In this document: positions 18,844 to 27,834 of the stretch, piece after piece
Layout of the letters: the number at the start of each line of letters is the position of its first letter
Position numbering within the stretch: the first letter of the stretch is position 1
From: Paracoccaceae bacterium
GTDB taxonomy: Bacteria > Pseudomonadota > Alphaproteobacteria > Rhodobacterales > Rhodobacteraceae
Direction of reading: 5' to 3'
NCBI GenBank assembly: GCA_009924775.1
Contig: RFQY01000005.1
Span: forward strand, 1-37,200
DNA: 37,200 nt
Translations under genes and position numbers: made by a program
The notes under the pieces: generated by a model
Seen by the model: the letters and a program-made list of their open reading frames with translations, nothing else
The model's database searches: none
What the model was told of the DNA's origin: nothing

Positions 18844-20754
18844 CTAACGTTCGGTCAGTTTCAATTCGATCCGGCGGTTTTGCGCCCGCGCTTCGGGGGT
18901 GTTTTCGGGGTTCACCGGCTGGAATTCGCCAAAGCCATTCGCCGCCAGCCGGTTGGGGGGGATACCCAAGTTGGTAATCATATGGCGCACCACCGACAAA
19001 GCCCGCGCTTGGCTAAGTTCCCAGTTATCGGCAAAATCGCCCTCGCCCGATAGGGGCACGTTGTCGGTATGGCCATCCACGCGGATGATCCAATCTATAC
19101 CCGGTGGAATTTCGCCCGCGACATTGCGCAATATGGCGGACACTTTGGCCACTTCGCCCATGCCTGCCGCGCTTAGCTCGGCATCGCCGGGGGGGAATAG
19201 CACCTCGGACGAGAAGACAAATCTGTCGCCCTCGATGCGCACCCCCTCTTGGCCACCCAAGATATCGCGCAGGCGGCCAAAAAATTCGCTGCGGTATTTT
19301 TCTAGGTCGCGTTTTTCCGCTTCAAGGCGCTGGCGTTCGGCCTCTTTTTCCGCCTCAAGGCGCAGGCGCTCGGCCTCTTTTTCCACCTCAAGGCGCTGAC
19401 GTTCGGCCTCTTCCAACAGGCGGCGGCGGCGTTCTTCTGCAGCCACACGCGCCAAAGCTGCGTTCAAATCCGAGCCTAAGGTTTGCAGCTGCACCTTATC
19501 TGCCGCAGCGCGGTCTTTGTAGTCATCCAGCAACGCTTGCAAGGCGCCCAATTGCGTGCGCAGCGCTGCCACTTGCTGGTTTAGCAGGGCCTGTTGGCGC
19601 TGCGCCTGGGTGCTTTGGGCCTCGGCGCCTTGCAGGGCTTTGTTGGCCTCGGCCAACAAGATCTGGCGCTGCTCTGCCTCGGTCAGCGCGGTTTCGGCGC
19701 GGCCTTCGGCTGCCAATTTTGCGGCCAAGGCTTGCGCCAATTGGGCGCGCAGTGCCTCGGCATTGGCGGCCAATTCTGCCTCGGTGGCATTCAAGTTTTG
19801 GTTTTCTGCCAATGCAGCGGCCAGATCTTTGGCCAAATCATCTTCGGCAGCACGGGCCGCGGCCAGCAATGTAAGCGTGTCTTCGGCCTTTTTGCGCTGC
19901 GCCTCTAGCGCCATGGTCATGGCGGTCAGTTCGGCATCGGCATTTTCCAAACGATTGCGCAGCGCTTGGGCGGCGGCGGCTTCGGCAAGCCGGGCCATTT
20001 CCGCATCAGTTAGTTGGGCATCAAGCTGCGCAACCTGCCCCTGCAAATCGCCCAGATTACTGCGCGCGCCGTCAAGATCGGATTGCAAACTGGCAATCAA
20101 GGCCTGCATTTGTTGTTCGCGCGTTTGCGCCTGCGCCGCCGCATCGCCCGCTTGCTGGCGCAAATCAGCGATCAGCGCTTCCAGCGCTTCGCGCCGTGCG
20201 GCTGCCAAACGCGCGGCTTCAGCGCTGGCATCCAGTTCCGAACGGGCGCTGGCCAAGGCGGCATTCAACGCCTCTTGCTGGGACAAAAGCGTGGTTTTCT
20301 CGCCTTGCAGCGCGGCCACATTCGCCAAGGCATCATCGCGCGCGGCCAGCAAACTGGCCACTTGCGCCTCGAAGCTGGTGATCAGGCCTTGGGCGGCCTG
20401 CAACGCGGCCTCGCGCGCGCCCAGATCGGTTTGCAAAGCGGCGATCAGCGCCTGCTGTGCCTGCGCCTCGGTGCGGGCTTGGGCCAAGGTGGCATCCAAC
20501 TCGCCCACGCGGGAAGACAGCGCTTCGCTGCGGCGCTGTTCCAACCCCAGCGCCTGTGCCAGGGCCGCAATCTCGGATGACAGGCTGTCAAGCCGCTTGT
20601 CTTGGCCAGAAATGGTTTCGCGCAGCACATATTGCATGACCATAAAGATCGTCAGCACGAAAACCAGCACCATCAACAGGCCGGTCACGGCATCCACAAA
20701 CCCCGGCCAAATAGACCCTTGCAGCCGTTGCCCAGTGCGGCGGGACAGCGCCAT
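18844..20754 (-). CDS. OmpA/MotB-type peptidoglycan-binding protein with long coiled coil
   Basis: The 636-residue protein has a short cytoplasmic start, one membrane helix (about residues 16-44, PGFVDAVTGLLMVLVFVLTI), then roughly 430 residues of Ala/Glu/Gln-rich heptads predicted to be coiled coil. Next is a highly charged 11-residue repeat, then an OmpA-like domain (about 505-636) with VDGHTDNVPLSGEGDF, NWELSQARALSV and AQNRRIELKLTER. The layout is that of MotB/TolR-type stators: membrane anchor, spacer, peptidoglycan grip. Three bases separate its start from the ExbB-like gene's stop, so the pair is one unit. Pal-like lipidation signals are absent. Its cellular task is not known to me. 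Confidence 0.85.
   Translation of the reverse strand: MALSRRTGQRLQGSIWPGFVDAVTGLLMVLVFVLTIFMVMQYVLRETISGQDKRLDSLSSEIAALAQALGLEQRRSEALSSRVGELDATLAQARTEAQAQQALIAALQTDLGAREAALQAAQGLITSFEAQVASLLAARDDALANVAALQGEKTTLLSQQEALNAALASARSELDASAEAARLAAARREALEALIADLRQQAGDAAAQAQTREQQMQALIASLQSDLDGARSNLGDLQGQVAQLDAQLTDAEMARLAEAAAAQALRNRLENADAELTAMTMALEAQRKKAEDTLTLLAAARAAEDDLAKDLAAALAENQNLNATEAELAANAEALRAQLAQALAAKLAAEGRAETALTEAEQRQILLAEANKALQGAEAQSTQAQRQQALLNQQVAALRTQLGALQALLDDYKDRAAADKVQLQTLGSDLNAALARVAAEERRRRLLEEAERQRLEVEKEAERLRLEAEKEAERQRLEAEKRDLEKYRSEFFGRLRDILGGQEGVRIEGDRFVFSSEVLFPPGDAELSAAGMGEVAKVSAILRNVAGEIPPGIDWIIRVDGHTDNVPLSGEGDFADNWELSQARALSVVRHMITNLGIPPNRLAANGFGEFQPVNPENTPEARAQNRRIELKLTER
19323..19421. 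repeat. Three imperfect 33-bp tandem repeats inside the OmpA-type gene
   Basis: Units start at 19323, 19356 and 19389, each beginning CAAGGCGC and containing CGGCCTCTT; the third is diverged at its end. On the minus strand each unit encodes an 11-residue charged repeat of the type EAERQRLEAEK. An 11-residue (hendecad) period extends a coiled-coil rod just before the peptidoglycan-binding domain. Such repeats can change copy number by slippage. Confidence 0.8.
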
Positions 20755-20757
20755 GCC

Positions 20758-21978
20758 CTAGCCTCCGCTGCCGGTGTCGTTAGGGTCGGTTTTCTGGATG
20801 GGCGCGCCAAAATGCAGCCGCACAGGCGCGGGTTTGCCCCGCCCTGCCACGGCTTGGGTCAGCGCGTTCAGCTCTTGGCGCAGCTGTTCTACGCTTTCTT
20901 GGCGACCAGCGCTGATTTCTTCCAAAATCCGCAGCAACTGCACATCGATCGAACGCAGGCGCATGCGGCTTTCGGCATCTATGCCCTCGCCCTGCCCCTG
21001 CGCGCCCACGGCCTGTGCCAATTCTGCCTGCGCATCTGCCAAGCGGCTGATCGCGTCGTGCACCGCCCCCGACCCTGCAAGCCGGTCGGTTAACCGTTCC
21101 ACCGACACCGCCAAAGACGACAGTTGCCGTTCCAATGCTTGGCGGCCATGCTCGCCCTCGGCGTGCAGCTGTTGCAGCCCCTGCATTTGGCCCGACATAC
21201 GGTCCATCAGCTGGATCATCACCGCTTGGTCGCCGCTATCGCCCTCGTGGCCAGAAAACCCCAACCGCGTGATCGAGCTTAGCCATTCTTCCAGCTCGCG
21301 GTAAAAGCGGTTTTGCCCATGGCCTGCAAACAATTCCAGCAGCCCCACCACCAGCGAGCCCGCCAAGCCCAGCAAGGACGAGCCGAAGGCCACCCCCATG
21401 CCAGACAGCTGCGCGTCAAGCCCGCTCATCAGGCGGCCAAAGACCGCCACGCCTTCCTCGCCCTCTTGCGGGGCAAGGCCGCGGATGGTGTCAACCAAGG
21501 CGGGCACCGTGGTGGCCAGCCCATAGAACGTGCCCAAAAGGCCCAAGAAAATCAGCAAGTTCACGATGTAGCGCGTAATCTCGCGGTCTTCGTCGATGCG
21601 GGTCGAAACGGAATCTAGGATCGAGCGGGTGCTGGTGGCCGCAATCTGCATCTGCGCCGCGCGCGAACGCAGCAACGTGGCCAAGGGGGCCAACAGAACA
21701 GGCGCGCGCCCCACGCTGCCGCCATCGCGGGCAAAGCCCACAATCCAGCGCACCGAGGTTAATAATTGTGCCACCTGCCAAAAACAGGCCAAGACCCCCA
21801 AGAGAAACACGAAAAAGATAAACCCGTTCAAATAGGGGTTTGCGTCGAAAATGGGCATGACGGTGGGTAAGGCCATCATCACAACCACGCCGGTCAATGC
21901 CAGCACCAGCACCATCAGAACAATCTGACGGATTGGCAGCGTGAAATGTGGCTCGGCCTCGCGGTCCGGCTGATCCAT
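20758..21978 (-). CDS. MotA/TolQ/ExbB-family proton channel protein
   Basis: The 406-residue protein has membrane helices near residues 18-38, 47-72, 133-160 and 195-222. The third and fourth (LLIFLGLLGTFYGLATTVPAL and GMGVAFGSSLLGLAGSLVVGLLE, the latter given in part) show the MotA/TolQ/ExbB channel signature. A C-terminal helical tail of about 180 residues has heptads. I chose the ATG at 21978, which has an AGGA site, over in-frame starts up to 22041. With the downstream OmpA-type gene it should form a proton-driven inner-membrane complex. The pair resembles ZorA/ZorB of Zorya defence, but no ZorC/D/E gene is present, so housekeeping envelope work is more likely. Confidence 0.85.
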   Translation of the reverse strand: MDQPDREAEPHFTLPIRQIVLMVLVLALTGVVVMMALPTVMPIFDANPYLNGFIFFVFLLGVLACFWQVAQLLTSVRWIVGFARDGGSVGRAPVLLAPLATLLRSRAAQMQIAATSTRSILDSVSTRIDEDREITRYIVNLLIFLGLLGTFYGLATTVPALVDTIRGLAPQEGEEGVAVFGRLMSGLDAQLSGMGVAFGSSLLGLAGSLVVGLLELFAGHGQNRFYRELEEWLSSITRLGFSGHEGDSGDQAVMIQLMDRMSGQMQGLQQLHAEGEHGRQALERQLSSLAVSVERLTDRLAGSGAVHDAISRLADAQAELAQAVGAQGQGEGIDAESRMRLRSIDVQLLRILEEISAGRQESVEQLRQELNALTQAVAGRGKPAPVRLHFGAPIQKTDPNDTGSGG

Positions 21979-22045
21979 AAGGTCAGTTCCTGACACTATT
22001 TTACTTTCCCACAGCTTACGCATTGGCCCGGGCCAAGCCAAGGTC

Positions 22046-22576
22046 TTATCCGCATAGGTTGCGCACCTGCTGGTCTAGCCACGCCAAATCTGGATCGTGA
22101 ATGCCCAACTGCTGCAAATGGGCAACGGTATTGTGCAAATATTCTGCATTCGGCCCACGCCCGCCGATGGCGCTGGCGATAATCTGGGCTTGCTCGTCCA
22201 AGGGCAGGCCACCGCAATATTGCACATGCAAAGGGTCGATCACATAACACACCGCCTGCACCTGCCGCCCGTCTTGCAGGTGCAGGGGCAAAACCTGTTC
22301 AAGATAGGCCGAAGACACCAGTTCACGGTCGCGCAAATAGGCCATGACCTGCGCCTCTTCGCCGCTGCGCACCTCAAACGCCACCCCGCTGCACACAGAC
22401 TGGGGGGCAGCATCTAATGCCAGCACCAGCCCAGGCGCCTGTGGCGTGCCACGATGGTGGATCGAGCGCATGCAAAACGATCGGTGCCACCCTTCCAGAC
22501 GGGCCACCACCTGCGCCTGGGGTTGAAACCCGGGGTTCCACAGCAAAGATCCATATCCAAATACCCAAAGTGTCAT
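22046..22576 (-). CDS. Glutathione-specific gamma-glutamylcyclotransferase (ChaC-like)
   Basis: The 176-residue protein begins TLWVFGYGSLLWNPGF, containing the YGSL substrate loop of the cyclotransferase fold. It continues with RSFCMRSIHHRGTPQAPGLVLAL and a segment LRDRELVSSAYLEQ that carries the likely catalytic Glu. ChaC enzymes split glutathione into 5-oxoproline and Cys-Gly in the cytosol. The ATG at 22576 is where homology begins; the open frame upstream lies antisense to the next gene and was discarded. The 3' end sits 67 bases before the ExbB-like ATG on the same strand, so co-transcription with that pair is possible. Confidence 0.85.
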   Translation of the reverse strand: MTLWVFGYGSLLWNPGFQPQAQVVARLEGWHRSFCMRSIHHRGTPQAPGLVLALDAAPQSVCSGVAFEVRSGEEAQVMAYLRDRELVSSAYLEQVLPLHLQDGRQVQAVCYVIDPLHVQYCGGLPLDEQAQIIASAIGGRGPNAEYLHNTVAHLQQLGIHDPDLAWLDQQVRNLCG

Positions 22577-22640
22577 AGCGCTGGCCCTAGTGCTTTGACC
22601 CCTGTAAACACTGCCTGAAACCGAATGGAAAGTGCCCATC

Positions 22641-23645
22641 ATGAAACGCCTCACTGCTATCGTCGTGATCGTCGCCAGCCTTTGGGCGGGGTATTGGTTC
22701 ATGGGGGCAACAGGGCTGAAACGCGGGCTAGAGGCATGGCTGCAAGAGCGCCGCGCAGCCGGGTGGCAGGCCGATGTAGCAGATCTGACGGTGATGGGCT
22801 TTCCCAACCGTTTCGATACCACGTTTGGCGAATTTGTATTGGCCGATCCCAACAGCGGCTGGGCGTGGCAAGCGCCCTTTTTCCAATTATTGGCCCTTAG
22901 CTACCGGCCCAATCATGTCATCGCGGTATGGCCAAACAGCCAAACATTAGCCACGCCTTTGCAAAAGTTTCAGATCAGCAGCGCCAGCATGCAAGCCAGC
23001 CTGCGCCTTGGCAGCAGCACCGATTTGCCGCTAGAGCGGGCCAATCTGGTGGCCGATACGCTGCTGATCACCGACGAGGCGGGCGAAAGCACGGCGATGA
23101 CTGCGCTGCGCATGGCGGTCGAGCGGGTCGAGGGCCACGCGGCCCGCTATCATTTCGGTTTTGCCGCCGAAGATCTAGAACCGGCAAAATCAGCCCGCTT
23201 GGCGCTGGATATGGGCGGCAACTTGCCCCCCCGTTTCAGCAATTTTAGCGCCGATATTACCGCCGATTTCACCCAAGCATGGGACCGCGCCGCGCTAGAG
23301 TCGCGCCGCCCCCAGCCTGTGATGGTGGATATCGCCGCCATCAACGCGCAATGGGGCCAGATGGAATTGGCCATGGCTGGGCAATTGCAAATCGATGCGG
23401 CCGGCGTGCCCACGGGGCAAGTGGTGATCAAGGCCCGCAACTGGCGCGATATTTTGGCCATGGCCGTGGCCAGCGGGGCGGTGCCACAGGCGCTGGCCAG
23501 ACAGGCCGAACAGGGCCTGCAGATGCTGGCGCAAATGTCGGGCGACCCAAACACCTTGGACCTGCCCATCGATTTTCGCGCAGGGCTGATCATGGTGGGT
23601 GGGGTGCTGCCGCTTGGCCCGGCGCCAAAACTGCAGCTGCGCTAA
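22641..23645 (+). CDS. DUF2125 protein, membrane-anchored
   Basis: The 334-residue protein has an N-terminal membrane helix or uncleaved signal (RLTAIVVIVASLWAGYWFMG) followed by a long beta-rich periplasmic part (VMGFPNRFDTTFGEFVLADP, WQAPFFQLLALSYRPNHVI, VKARN-type strands). This matches DUF2125 (PF09898), found mainly in alphaproteobacteria. The function is unknown; its repeated beta-strand pattern is reminiscent of envelope AsmA-like proteins, which is only my inference. A GGAAAG site precedes the ATG at 22641. It converges on tyrC with five bases between the stops. Confidence 0.75.
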   Translation: MKRLTAIVVIVASLWAGYWFMGATGLKRGLEAWLQERRAAGWQADVADLTVMGFPNRFDTTFGEFVLADPNSGWAWQAPFFQLLALSYRPNHVIAVWPNSQTLATPLQKFQISSASMQASLRLGSSTDLPLERANLVADTLLITDEAGESTAMTALRMAVERVEGHAARYHFGFAAEDLEPAKSARLALDMGGNLPPRFSNFSADITADFTQAWDRAALESRRPQPVMVDIAAINAQWGQMELAMAGQLQIDAAGVPTGQVVIKARNWRDILAMAVASGAVPQALARQAEQGLQMLAQMSGDPNTLDLPIDFRAGLIMVGGVLPLGPAPKLQLR

Positions 23646-23650
23646 CCGCT

Positions 23651-24571
23651 TTAGCCGTCTTTCTTGGTGCGGCCAAAATCGGGGGCATCGGTATCTTGAC
23701 CCGCCTCGATAATGCCACGGCGAATGGCGCGGGTGCGGGTGAAATAATCAAACAGCAAGGCGCCATCGCCTTGGCGGATGGCGCGCTGCAGGGCAAATAG
23801 TTCTTCGGTGAACCGCCCCAAAATTTCCAATGTGGCGTCTTTGTTTGTCAAAAACACATCGCGCCACATCGTTGGGTCCGAGGCCGCAATGCGCGTAAAA
23901 TCGCGAAAGCCTGCAGCGGAATATTTGATCACTTCGCTATCTGTCACGCGGCGCAAATCATCGGCCACACCCACCATTGTATAGGCAATCAGGTGGGGCG
24001 TATGGCTGGTGACCGCCAAGACAAGATCGTGGTGATCGGCGTCCATTTGATCAACATTGGCACCCATGCCCTGCCACAGCGCTTGAAGCTGTGCCACCGC
24101 GTGGGGGTCGGCGCCGTCTTGGGGCACAATCAGGCACCAGCGGTTATCAAACAGCGTGGCAAAGCCAGATTCGGGGCCAGAATGCTCGGTTCCGGCCAAG
24201 GGGTGCGCTGGGACAAAATGCACATGATCCGGCATATGCGGCTGCACCGCGTCAATCACCGCGCGTTTCACCGAGCCTACATCGCTGAGCGTGGCGCCCG
24301 GCTTGAGATGCGGGGCGATTTCTTGGGCCACGTCGCCCATCGCGCCCACCGGCACGCACAGCACCACCAGATCAGCCTCTTTCACCGCCTCGATGGCCGT
24401 GTCGCAAACCCGGTCTACCAGATTGATCCGGCGCGCCGTATCGCGGGTGGCGGGGGTGCGGGCATAGCCTGTGACCTCGGCGGCCAGACCCCGGCGGCGG
24501 ATGGCCAGCGCCATCGAGCCCGCAATCAGCCCCAGCCCGATCAGCGCAACGCGATTATAGATAACGCTCAT
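23651..24571 (-). CDS. tyrC: Prephenate/arogenate (cyclohexadienyl) dehydrogenase
   Basis: The 306-residue protein has an N-terminal NAD-binding Rossmann motif ([17 protein letters not shown]), the TyrA signature stretches [15 protein letters not shown] and [15 protein letters not shown], and the helical dimerisation domain with [15 protein letters not shown] and [19 protein letters not shown]. It oxidatively decarboxylates prephenate or arogenate in tyrosine synthesis. No chorismate mutase or ACT domain is fused. Its start overlaps the hisC stop by four bases. Whether it uses NAD or NADP, and prephenate or arogenate, cannot be told. Confidence 0.9.
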   Translation of the reverse strand: MSVIYNRVALIGLGLIAGSMALAIRRRGLAAEVTGYARTPATRDTARRINLVDRVCDTAIEAVKEADLVVLCVPVGAMGDVAQEIAPHLKPGATLSDVGSVKRAVIDAVQPHMPDHVHFVPAHPLAGTEHSGPESGFATLFDNRWCLIVPQDGADPHAVAQLQALWQGMGANVDQMDADHHDLVLAVTSHTPHLIAYTMVGVADDLRRVTDSEVIKYSAAGFRDFTRIAASDPTMWRDVFLTNKDATLEILGRFTEELFALQRAIRQGDGALLFDYFTRTRAIRRGIIEAGQDTDAPDFGRTKKDG

Positions 24572-25653
24572 GCGCGGCCTGCCAAAAACTGGCCAATCCC
24601 ATGGGCCACCCGGCGGCAGGCCGCCTCGTCGCCCACAGTGATGCGCAGGGCATTTGGCAATTGATAGCCCGCCACAGCGCGCACGATAATGCCATCAGCG
24701 CGCAAAGCCGCGTCGCAGTCTTTGGCGGTCTGTGCATCATGAAAGCGGGCCAGCACGAAATTGGCATGGCTTTCGTCGCACTCCAGCCCGTGGCCCAGCA
24801 GCGCCTCGCGCAGCCAATGGCGCCATTTGGCGTTCTCGCTTTGGCATCGCGCGGTAAACTCGGTGTCGCGCACAGCCGCCTCGGCTGCGGCCATTTGCGG
24901 CTCGGACAGGTTAAAGGGCTGGCGCAAGCGGTTGAGCACATCGATCACCGGGCGCGCGGCATAGCCCCAGCCAATGCGCAAACCACCCAAACCATAAATC
25001 TTGGAAAAGGTCCGCGTCATGATCACATTGGGGAACTGATCGGTCAGCGCCGCGCCGCCATCGAACCCATCGACAAATTCGGTATAGGCACCATCATGCA
25101 CCAGCACCACGGTTTCGGGCAGGCCAGCGGCCAAGCGCAGCACCTCGTCTTTTTCCAGATAGGTGCCAGTGGGGTTGGCCGGGTTGGCCACAAACACAAT
25201 ACGCGTGCGGGGTGTGAGCGCCGCCAAAATGGCATCGACGTCAATCTTGCGGTTCTTTTCGGGCACTTCCACCGGGGTTGCCCCCACCGCACGGGCCAGA
25301 ATGGGATACATGGAAAACCCATGCTGGGTGGTGATAACCTCGTCGCCCGGGCCGGCATAGGCCTGCGCCACGAATTGCAGCACCTCGTCAGATCCTACGC
25401 CGCAGATAATGCGCCCGGCATCCAGCCCATGCACTTCGGCGATGGCGGTGCGCAAGGCAGCATGATCGGTGTTTGGATAGCGATGCAGGCTATGGGCTGC
25501 GCGGGTGAATGCCTCGCGTGCTTTGTCGCTGCAACCTGCCGGGTTCTCATTTGCTGACAGTTTCAATACGTCAGAGCGGCCCGCCAAAGTGCTTTCGCCG
25601 CTGACATAAAGCGCGATGTCCATAATTCCGGGCTGCGGCACAAGTTTCGTCAT
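24568..25653 (-). CDS. hisC: Histidinol-phosphate aminotransferase
   Basis: This 361-residue fold-type I aminotransferase has [15 protein letters not shown] contacts [10 protein letters not shown] and DGAYTEF (Asp187, Tyr190), and the Schiff-base lysine Lys218 in [18 protein letters not shown]. It converts imidazole-acetol phosphate to histidinol phosphate. Because it is translationally coupled to tyrC, it may also transaminate prephenate or hydroxyphenylpyruvate, a side activity known for HisC homologues. A GAGGAG site precedes the ATG at 25653. The 197-base gap upstream contains the rpsD terminator. Confidence 0.93.
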   Translation of the reverse strand: MTKLVPQPGIMDIALYVSGESTLAGRSDVLKLSANENPAGCSDKAREAFTRAAHSLHRYPNTDHAALRTAIAEVHGLDAGRIICGVGSDEVLQFVAQAYAGPGDEVITTQHGFSMYPILARAVGATPVEVPEKNRKIDVDAILAALTPRTRIVFVANPANPTGTYLEKDEVLRLAAGLPETVVLVHDGAYTEFVDGFDGGAALTDQFPNVIMTRTFSKIYGLGGLRIGWGYAARPVIDVLNRLRQPFNLSEPQMAAAEAAVRDTEFTARCQSENAKWRHWLREALLGHGLECDESHANFVLARFHDAQTAKDCDAALRADGIIVRAVAGYQLPNALRITVGDEAACRRVAHGIGQFLAGRA

Positions 25654-25792
25654 GATGTTCTCCTCAACCCCCTATTAGCGGCGGGTTTTGAGATAGGAAA
25701 GATCATTCCGCACGTAAAAATATAGCGCATGGCGCGCGGTGCAGAATGGCCACGCGCAGCGCCACCACCACCCGCCACAGGGGTAAGTCAAA

Positions 25793-25824
25793 GAAAAACC
25801 CCACCATTTTCGCAAATGATGGGG
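25793..25824 (-). terminator. Rho-independent terminator of rpsD
   Basis: On the minus strand CCCCATCATTT pairs with AAATGGTGGGG across a short GCGA loop (arms 25814-25824 and 25799-25809, one G-T pair) and is followed by five T residues. It lies 27 bases past the rpsD stop and insulates hisC. Confidence 0.85.
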
Positions 25825-25850
25825 CCAATTTCTGCGTGGAGCGGCGAAGA

Positions 25851-26471
25851 TTAGTTCTTCGCGTAGAATTCCACCACCAAGTTCGGTTCCATGATCACCG
25901 GGTAAGGCACATCTGCCAGCGAGGGCGTGCGCACGAATGTGGCGGTCATTTTCGAATGGTCGGCATCGATGTAATCGGGCACGTCACGCTCGGCCAATTG
26001 CACGGCTTCCAGCAGAACGGTCATCTGCTTGGAACGATCACGCACTTCGATCACGTCACCCTCTTTCACGCGGTACGAGGGGATGTTCACGCGCTGGCCG
26101 TTCACCAGCACATGGCCGTGGTTCACGAACTGGCGTGCGGCAAAGACGGTTGCCACGAATTTTGCGCGGTACACAACTGCGTCCAAGCGGCGCTCGAGCA
26201 GGCCAATCAGGTTTTCACCGGTGTCGCCTTTAACGCGCTCGGCTTCGGCATAGATGCGGCGGAACTGTTTTTCGGTCAGGTCGCCGTAGTAGCCTTTCAG
26301 CTTCTGCTTGGCGCGCAGCTGGGTGCCGAAATCCGACAGTTTTGCCTTGCGGCGCTGGCCGTGCTGGCCGGGGCCATATTCGCGGCGGTTGACGGGCGAT
26401 TTGGGGCGGCCCCAAATGTTTTCGCCCATGCGGCGGTCGATTTTGTACTTGGCAGACGTGCGTTTGGTCAC
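25851..26471 (-). CDS. rpsD: 30S ribosomal protein S4
   Basis: The 206-residue S4 begins [20 protein letters not shown], continues with the long-form zincless N-terminal region ([17 protein letters not shown]), and has the S4 RNA-binding domain ([40 protein letters not shown]). It nucleates 30S assembly by binding 16S rRNA. The start is GTG at 26471, with a GGAAGGA site nine bases upstream. The gene stands alone rather than in the alpha operon, with its own promoter and terminator. Confidence 0.97.
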   Translation of the reverse strand: MTKRTSAKYKIDRRMGENIWGRPKSPVNRREYGPGQHGQRRKAKLSDFGTQLRAKQKLKGYYGDLTEKQFRRIYAEAERVKGDTGENLIGLLERRLDAVVYRAKFVATVFAARQFVNHGHVLVNGQRVNIPSYRVKEGDVIEVRDRSKQMTVLLEAVQLAERDVPDYIDADHSKMTATFVRTPSLADVPYPVIMEPNLVVEFYAKN

Positions 26472-26496
26472 GGCTGATATCCTTCCTATAAATGCA

Positions 26497-26583
26497 GGCC
26501 TTGCGGCCAGTGTGAAGGGCGTTGTCCTTTGGTTTTGCCCATGCAAGCGCATAGCAATACCCGACAGGCGTCCCCTTGCGGGG
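26497..26583 (-). ncRNA. Structured rpsD leader: two GCAA tetraloop hairpins
   Basis: On the minus strand two short stems each closed by a GCAA (GNRA) tetraloop occur in the untranslated leader: CCCC-GCAA-GGGG at 26583-26572 and GGCC-GCAA-GGCC at 26508-26497. S4 is known to repress its own operon through leader RNA in E. coli and Bacillus. Similar feedback here is my inference. Confidence 0.35.
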
Positions 26584-26606
26584 GCCACCAACACCAATAA
26601 AGCGGG

Positions 26607-26635
26607 CTAATGGCGAATGCCCGCCGCAGTGTCAA
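26607..26635 (-). promoter_or_regulatory. Likely rpsD promoter
   Basis: On the minus strand a perfect TTGACA (26635-26630) is followed at 17 bases by CATTAG (26612-26607), three of six to consensus. It starts 18 bases past the Hint gene's stop and gives a leader of about 130 bases before the GTG. Confidence 0.55.
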
Positions 26636-26652
26636 GCAGATTCGCCCCCGCC

Positions 26653-27726
26653 CTAGGCCGCTTTGTGCAACAATATCGCGGCATCCGTGGCGCTAAGGCT
26701 GCGGCGCGCAAAGCCGCCATAGCTGCTTGTGTCATGCTCTAGCATCGGTTGCAGGGCAAACAGGCGCTGGCGATCTGCGTCTGACAGGGTGGACAGGGCC
26801 GTGCTGGCGGGATGGAAGCTTTCGCATTCCACGCCATTGGCCCAAACCACATGATGCGCGGGCAACATCAGGTGAATATAGGTCACTTCGCGCATGGCCG
26901 TATCCACCACCACCGTGCGACCATTCACCAAATCGGCGGCGCGCACCAGAACCTCGGGGGTGTTAAACAACGCCCGCGCCGAGGGGCCCGTGACCAGCAG
27001 GCGATGTTCGGGCGAAAGCACCAGTTCCTGATCTGGCCGTTCAATGCCAAAGGCCCCCGCCCGCACCCGCACAGGGCGCAGGTGTGGCATGGCAAACAGC
27101 CGTGCCCCCGTCATGCGGCGCTGGCCGATCCACAAGATATCTTGCGGGCCGCTGTCTTTGGTGTTCACCTGCTGGCCCTCGCGCAGCGCCTCGACGGGGC
27201 GGGGGCCTTGTGGTGTTTGAACCATGGTGCCGGGGGTGAAACAAATCACCCCCCCGCTGGCAGGGCCCATGGGGTTTGACTGGGCTTGGTTGCCCAAATT
27301 ATGGTGCACCACCCACAAGTCGCGCTGGCGTGGCGGCACTGGGCCCGAGAACATCACCAAGGGCTGCGCCCCTTGGCCCACCGGTATCAATGTCAGCGTG
27401 TAGGTCTTCAACCCATCGCTGACGATAATGGCATAATCGTCTGAAAGCATGGCAGCGTCATCTGCTGCCTGTTGCCGCGCCGGCGTGGTGCCCAGGGCAA
27501 CCCCTACCAAGCGGCGTACCGCACGCGCAGCGCGCTTGCGGCTATCTTCTTGCATGTCTGCATCTTCCAGCCGCAACAACGAGGCGGGCCCATCCACACG
27601 GATCAGCTCGCCCCCCCACGACCAAGCAGCGCCCACAGTAAGAATATCAATTGGGGCGGCTTGAAAGCCGTCTAGTGCCGTTTGCGACCAAGAGATGACA
27701 AACGTGCCCCCACAGCCCGTTTTCAT
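26653..27726 (-). CDS. Hint-domain protein (hedgehog/intein-like)
   Basis: The 357-residue protein has an N-terminal part of about 160 residues with no motif I recognise. A Hint module then starts at Cys162 (ICFTPGTMVQTPQGPRPVEA) and contains SPEHRLLV with His241, in the place of the block-B histidine, and ends around AHHVVWANGVECESFHP. This is the bacterial Hint_2-type domain (PF13403), common in Rhodobacteraceae. No clear C-terminal splice junction (HN plus nucleophile) is seen, so splicing is unlikely; cleavage or a structural role are both possible. No signal peptide is visible. The start at 27726 has only a weak AGG site. Confidence 0.78.
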   Translation of the reverse strand: MKTGCGGTFVISWSQTALDGFQAAPIDILTVGAAWSWGGELIRVDGPASLLRLEDADMQEDSRKRAARAVRRLVGVALGTTPARQQAADDAAMLSDDYAIIVSDGLKTYTLTLIPVGQGAQPLVMFSGPVPPRQRDLWVVHHNLGNQAQSNPMGPASGGVICFTPGTMVQTPQGPRPVEALREGQQVNTKDSGPQDILWIGQRRMTGARLFAMPHLRPVRVRAGAFGIERPDQELVLSPEHRLLVTGPSARALFNTPEVLVRAADLVNGRTVVVDTAMREVTYIHLMLPAHHVVWANGVECESFHPASTALSTLSDADRQRLFALQPMLEHDTSSYGGFARRSLSATDAAILLHKAA

Positions 27727-27834
27727 ATCTTTGCCTGTCTGTCTGCCTCAATTTTTTTGTTACCCTTAGGTTAGCAGAACCGCGCTGACGGGAAAAGTTT
27801 TTTTGTGATCAGCGATAAACCTTTGATTGCAGGG

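Noticed and set aside
18844-21978. Zorya anti-phage system
   Set aside because: Only ZorA/ZorB-like parts exist; flanks are ChaC, M23 peptidase and clpA, with no ZorC, ZorD or ZorE candidate.
22577-22852. Long N-terminal extension of the ChaC-like gene
   Set aside because: The extra 92 residues lie antisense to the DUF2125 gene; the cyclotransferase fold starts at the ATG at 22576.
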